A stretch of DNA of 64,000 nt from Bretschneidera sinensis. Lineage: Eukaryota; Streptophyta; Magnoliopsida; Brassicales; Akaniaceae. The notes under the pieces are model-generated. The model saw only the letters and a list, made by a program, of their open reading frames with translations. It ran no database searches and was not told where the DNA came from. This document shows positions 59,739 to 64,000 of this stretch, piece after piece. Each line of letters begins with the position of its first letter. The first letter of the stretch is position 1. Position numbers and translations under genes: made by a program. The stretch lies in assembly GCA_023935145.1 (NCBI GenBank), contig CM043698.1, forward strand, positions 67,112,501-67,176,500, given 5' to 3'.

Positions 59739-62700
59739 AATTTACCCACCTTATAAAAATTTCGTCATCAAAATTTTCTTACCTTAACTCAAGAAACAAT
59801 TGTGAATAATATTTCTTTATAATTGTCTCACACTTTCACATAATCTCTTCAACATCCTTATTCGGCCACAAAATTTAAACTAGTGAAATTATTTTATTAT
59901 CCAAGACTTGTTCTTTTCTGTCTAAAATCCTCACTAGTACTTGTATATAAGCTCAATCCTTCTGAATTTCTATAGCTTAGCTCGAAATATTTTGAGATTT
60001 ATCAAGTAAGTGTTTTTGCAACAATGAAACGTGGAATACGTTATGTCACTGCTTCAACTCTGGAGGTAAAACCAGGCTATTAACAACTAGCTCAACTTTC
60101 TTAACAACCTCATAGGGTTCCACATAGCTCGGATTCAGCTTTCCTTTCCTGTTTAAATCTCGATACACATTTTCATTGAGATATTTTTCAATACACCCAA
60201 TCACCTACTTGAAACTTAAGAGGTCTTCTTTTATTATCAGTATAGCTATTTGTTCTACTCTATGTTGCTTTACGGTTCTCTTTAACCAATTTGATCATCT
60301 TAGTTGTTAATTTAATAATTTATGAACTAAATATCTTTCTCTCTCCAACTTCTTATCAGTATATGTCGTGTGTTTATATACCTAAATAATTAAGTAAATA
60401 ATCGTACTAGTTATACTTGCAAGTGCACAAGGTCATCAGTATAGTCTAGTGTGCGAAAGCAAGGTCATCTCCACAGGGATTGGTAAAGTTGCTTTTTAGA
60501 ATTAGTTTCTCAAAAGTAAAAAGAGATAAATATTTGTTGGAAGGTGATTTGATAATAATAAAGACATAGGGCTTTGATATCCACCACTAGTCATACATTC
60601 CCAATGTGTATAAGGTATCAGTGCACTAGCTTTATTATGTATACCTACTGGTTGTCAACCTAAGGGCATGGTATCTACTCCTTAAGCTATTGATTTCCCT
60701 AAGCAACGAGTTAGGCATGGTATCTACTCTAACTCTTTTCTTCCTTAATGGATTCAGCATGGTATCTGCTTAAGTTGTTCCTTAAGAAAACATAAGTACT
60801 GTGGAAATCGACAACCACATGAGACCTAGGGAATGGTATCTACTCCTGGTTTCCCATGTTGATTAACCCGGGTACCCGGATAAGATATCCCTTGTTACTA
60901 ATGTTAGACCGAGGACTCGGTCATCCAAATTGATCTAACTAACCCATCCATACCACATGCATACGTTGGCCTTGCACATACATATGAGGAATTTAAATAA
61001 GCACAGGTGTTAATCAAGTTAAGTACATAATAAGCTATCGGAAAAGATTTAATCAATGAATAAAAATATGGGAATGCATAACTAGGGCTTCAATCGAGCC
61101 CTATAAGAGAGTTAGTTACACATACTAACTGAAGTAAACATTATAAATAAACTAAACATAAAGGAGAAGAATAAACCCGAAAGAAGAGGCGTCAATTCTC
61201 TCCCAAGCCCTCAACTCCAAGTAAAAGAAAAGAGAGAAGTGTTTTCTATCTAAGGTGTGTTTTTTGTGTGTGAGTTACAAGTGTATTTATAGGTCCTTGA
61301 GAAGTCCTAAGAGACCCATGAGTTCCTAAACCTTCCTAAAACGAAAAATCCTATAATTTCCAAAATAGGGTTCTGCAGTTTACTGTTCACGCCCATACAT
61401 GTGCGCTCGATCGCATGTGTCCTTGCGCTCGATCGCAGTGTGCGCTCGATCCTTCAAGTGTGCGCACGATCGCATGTGCGCTCGATCGTAGTGCATAGTG
61501 CGCTCGATCGCACTTTATCTAGAGAGTGCTCCAGGGCTTCTAGATTTCTTCCTTAAAGTGCCAAAACTGCTTCTTTTTCTCCAAGACCCTATAAAAACAT
61601 GTAAAACACACAAATGGAGTAAAAGAGACCAAATTAACGTAATAAAGGACCTAACAAGTGTAAATAAGGGGGCTTAAATATGAATATTTAAGCATCTATC
61701 AGTATACTAGAGTTTTACACCTCCTACCATATAAGGCCTCAAATGGTGCAATCCCAATACTAGTTTGATATTTATTATTATTAGTAATTTCAATCAATGG
61801 CATGTAAGTATCCCGATTTACTGAAAAACTCATCACATCTGCCCTTAACATATCTTCTAGTACTCTAATAATCCTTTCTGTCTGAGCATGAAAAGTTATA
61901 TTAAATTGCAACTGTGTACCCGTGGTTTTCTAAAAGCCTCTCCAAAACCAAGATATAAATCTAGCATCTTTATTTGACACTATACTTAATGGTGCTCCAT
62001 ACAACCTCACAATTTCAACTACATCCCTCTTCAATTTTGACCACCAGAAATTCTGTCTCAATTCTCTATACATCTTATTATTACTTGGTTGCATCGAATC
62101 TATATTATCATGTAACTCTTTCATTATCTCATTTCTCAACTTCGCATTATTGGGAACACAACTCTATGTTCCAATACCAAAATACCATCATTTCAAACTT
62201 TTGAACTCATATTGGTTTCTAGTAAGTATTCAAGGCTTAATCTTTTCTATCTCTTCATCTCTAACTTGTATCTCTAAAATATTTTACTATGGATGACTGT
62301 TCAACCATATTCATTAACCATGATCCTCTATCACTGATCTTCAACTTTATTCTTATCTCTTTTAAATCTACCATCAATTTCACATCAGGACTCCCAACAA
62401 CAGTTAAACTTCTTGTAGACTTTCTACTCAATGCATCAGCAATCACCCTCGCATTTTCTAGATGATAGTGAATTGTACAATCATAGTCACTAATTAACTT
62501 CATCCACCATCTTTGCCTCAAATTCAACTCTCTCTGGGTAGGTAAGTACGTCGAACTCTTATAAGCCATGAATATCTTACAAGTGGCTCCATACAGATGA
62601 TGTCTCCAATCTTTAAAGTAAACACTATAACAACCAACTCTAAGTCCTGAGTAGGCTAATTTCTATTATAAATCTTCAATTTCCTAGAATTATGGGCCAC

Positions 62701-63980
62701 AGCTTTCCTATGTTACACATATCTCAATCATTGATGTGACGCATCACTATACACCACAAATCCTTCATCACCAGAAAGAAACACCGATACTGGAGCTGTA
62801 GTCAATTTTTCCTTAAGTAATAGAAAATTTTTCTCACACTTCCCTCACCAAGCAAATCTCACCTCTTTCCTAGTCAGTCTATTCAATAATATTACAATAA
62901 TGGAGAAATTATGAAAGAATCTTCTATAATAACCAGCTAACCCCAAGAAGATTCTAATCTCAGTCATATTAGTTGGTCTCTCCCAACTTAACATTGCCTT
63001 TACCTTATGTGGATCAACTGTTATACCATTTCCCGATATTATATATTCCAATAAAGTTATTTCATTCAGCCAACACTAACACTTAGAGAACTTTGCATAT
63101 AATTTATCTCTCCTTAGAATCTACAACACAATGTCTAATGTTTCACATGTTGTTATTCCTTCTTAGAATATATCAGAAAGTTAAATACAACCATAAACTT
63201 GTTAAGATATAGTTTAAACACTTTATTCGTCAAGTCCTTGAATGTTTCTGGAACATTAGTCAATCCAAATGACATCATAAGAAGCTTATGACCATAACGT
63301 GTTCTAAAAACAGTCTTAGGCACGTCTCCCTTCTTTATCCTTAACTGATGATAACTTGATCTCAGGTTTATCTTAGAAAACACTCTCACTCCTTGCAACT
63401 GCTCAAACAATTTATTTATCCTGGGTAAATGATATTTGTTCTTATTTAACTATCTGTAGTTTATACACAATCTCATCGTTCCATCTTCCTCCTTCACGAA
63501 CAACGAAGGGGCTTCCTAAATACACTAAATTGAATAAATTATTTATCTAACAACTCTTGAACTTTCAACTCTCTTAACTTAGCTGGCGTCACTCTGTAGG
63601 GTGCTAATAAACATATGTGATGAACCTGGTATCACATCAATAGAGAAATTTAATCTCCTTACTGGGAGGCAACCCAGACAACTCATCAAGAAATACATCA
63701 GAAAAATCTGTGACTACTAAGATTTCTTTTAACTTCCTATTTTCCTTTTTAGAATCCATTGTGTATGCCAAATACTCCTCACAACCCTTCTTCAACTATC
63801 TCCTAGTGGGCAGAGTAATATGAGATAGTTCGAGAGTATCTTATGTTCTCCCCGAAAGTTAAACTCCCCATGTCCATATCTTGAACACTACCTTATTTCC
63901 GGAACAATCAACCCAAGTATAATACGTCGACAACCAATTCATTCTCAAAATTATATTATATTCAAAGATAATAAATCAGC
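59739..63980 (-). pseudogene. Decayed Ty3/Gypsy chromovirus polyprotein (Tekay/Del-like), split by a solo LTR
   Basis: Reading leftwards from the right edge: protease-RT linker with DFSDVFLDELSGLPP (about 63715-63670), RT (63410-63153: [29 protein letters not shown]; catalytic motif eroded to VVFNFLIYS), RT connection (63051-62845: FLGLAGYYRRFF), RNase H end (62569-62261: DYDCTIHYHLENARVIADAL), integrase zinc region (62139-61930), integrase core end (61911-61707: APFEALYGRRCKT), then, after the solo LTR, the integrase C-terminal/chromodomain part (60358 to about 59770: ILDRKEQVL). Many stops; it cannot encode protein. The element runs off the window. Confidence 0.75.
60364..61701 (-). mobile_element. 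Solo LTR of family Y, inside the chromovirus integrase
   Basis: 1,338 bp, the complement of the element Y LTR (starts TGATAGATGCTTAAATATTC on the - strand). Flanked by GTATA at 60359-60363 and 61702-61706. It carries the GATCGAGCGC-type array at about 61395-61515. Y and the chromovirus share orientation conflict only by chance; the nesting shows Y was active after the chromovirus inserted. Confidence 0.88.
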
Positions 63981-64000
63981 TTCAGATTCTCTATCATTGA

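Overview
This is nuclear DNA of a flowering plant, probably a eudicot. The evidence is GT-AG introns in plant gene families, a plastid thioredoxin, a plant-type nuclear tRNA, an integrated plant pararetrovirus and abundant Ty3/Gypsy elements. The sequence is AT-rich. I cannot name the species.

Gene-bearing part (1-18,500, all + strand). (1) The 3' eight exons of MCCB, the beta subunit of mitochondrial 3-methylcrotonyl-CoA carboxylase (leucine breakdown); the 5' part lies outside the window. (2) tRNA-Arg(TCT). (3) A two-exon plastid thioredoxin of the m3/GAT1 type. (4) A RanBP2-type zinc-finger gene that looks broken by a frameshift and an in-frame stop. (5) An NYN-LOTUS (MARF1/limkain-like) RNA-binding or nuclease protein in one coding exon, behind a long 5' leader whose introns hold a MITE and a 460-bp insertion with 9-bp flanking repeats.

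Repeat-bearing part (18,500-64,000). A low-complexity AT-rich repeat family occurs in a left copy (18.5-21.0 plus 29.1-30.0 kb) and a right copy (about 49.8-56.2 kb). The left copy is split by a 7,959-bp florendovirus/petuvirus-like endogenous pararetrovirus (21,030-28,988). The provirus has a + strand piece (movement-protein C-terminus, coat protein, protease, RT, RNase H, start of ORF2) joined head-on to an inverted piece (ORF2 C-terminus, promoter, tRNA-Met primer site, movement-protein N-terminus). Together they hold about one circular genome. The insertion is bounded by a perfect 99-bp direct duplication, and the right copy supplies an empty site. Many stops make it non-coding today.

30.3-33.4 kb is a local amplification of one exon of a reversibly glycosylated polypeptide (UDP-arabinopyranose mutase) gene, with no complete gene. 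33.8-48.2 kb is a tandem array of about 1.08-kb units made from the 3' end of a LINE. It was later invaded by two solo LTRs (37,641-39,028 and 46,523-47,915) and by a pol-less Athila-like LTR element (40,141-45,500), all with 5-bp target duplications. The last 6.3 kb is a decayed - strand Ty3/Gypsy chromovirus running off the right edge, itself split by a solo LTR of the pol-less family (60,364-61,701).

The genes on the left are independent housekeeping or regulatory loci with no operon-like link. The right two thirds records layered insertions whose relative order can be read from the nesting.
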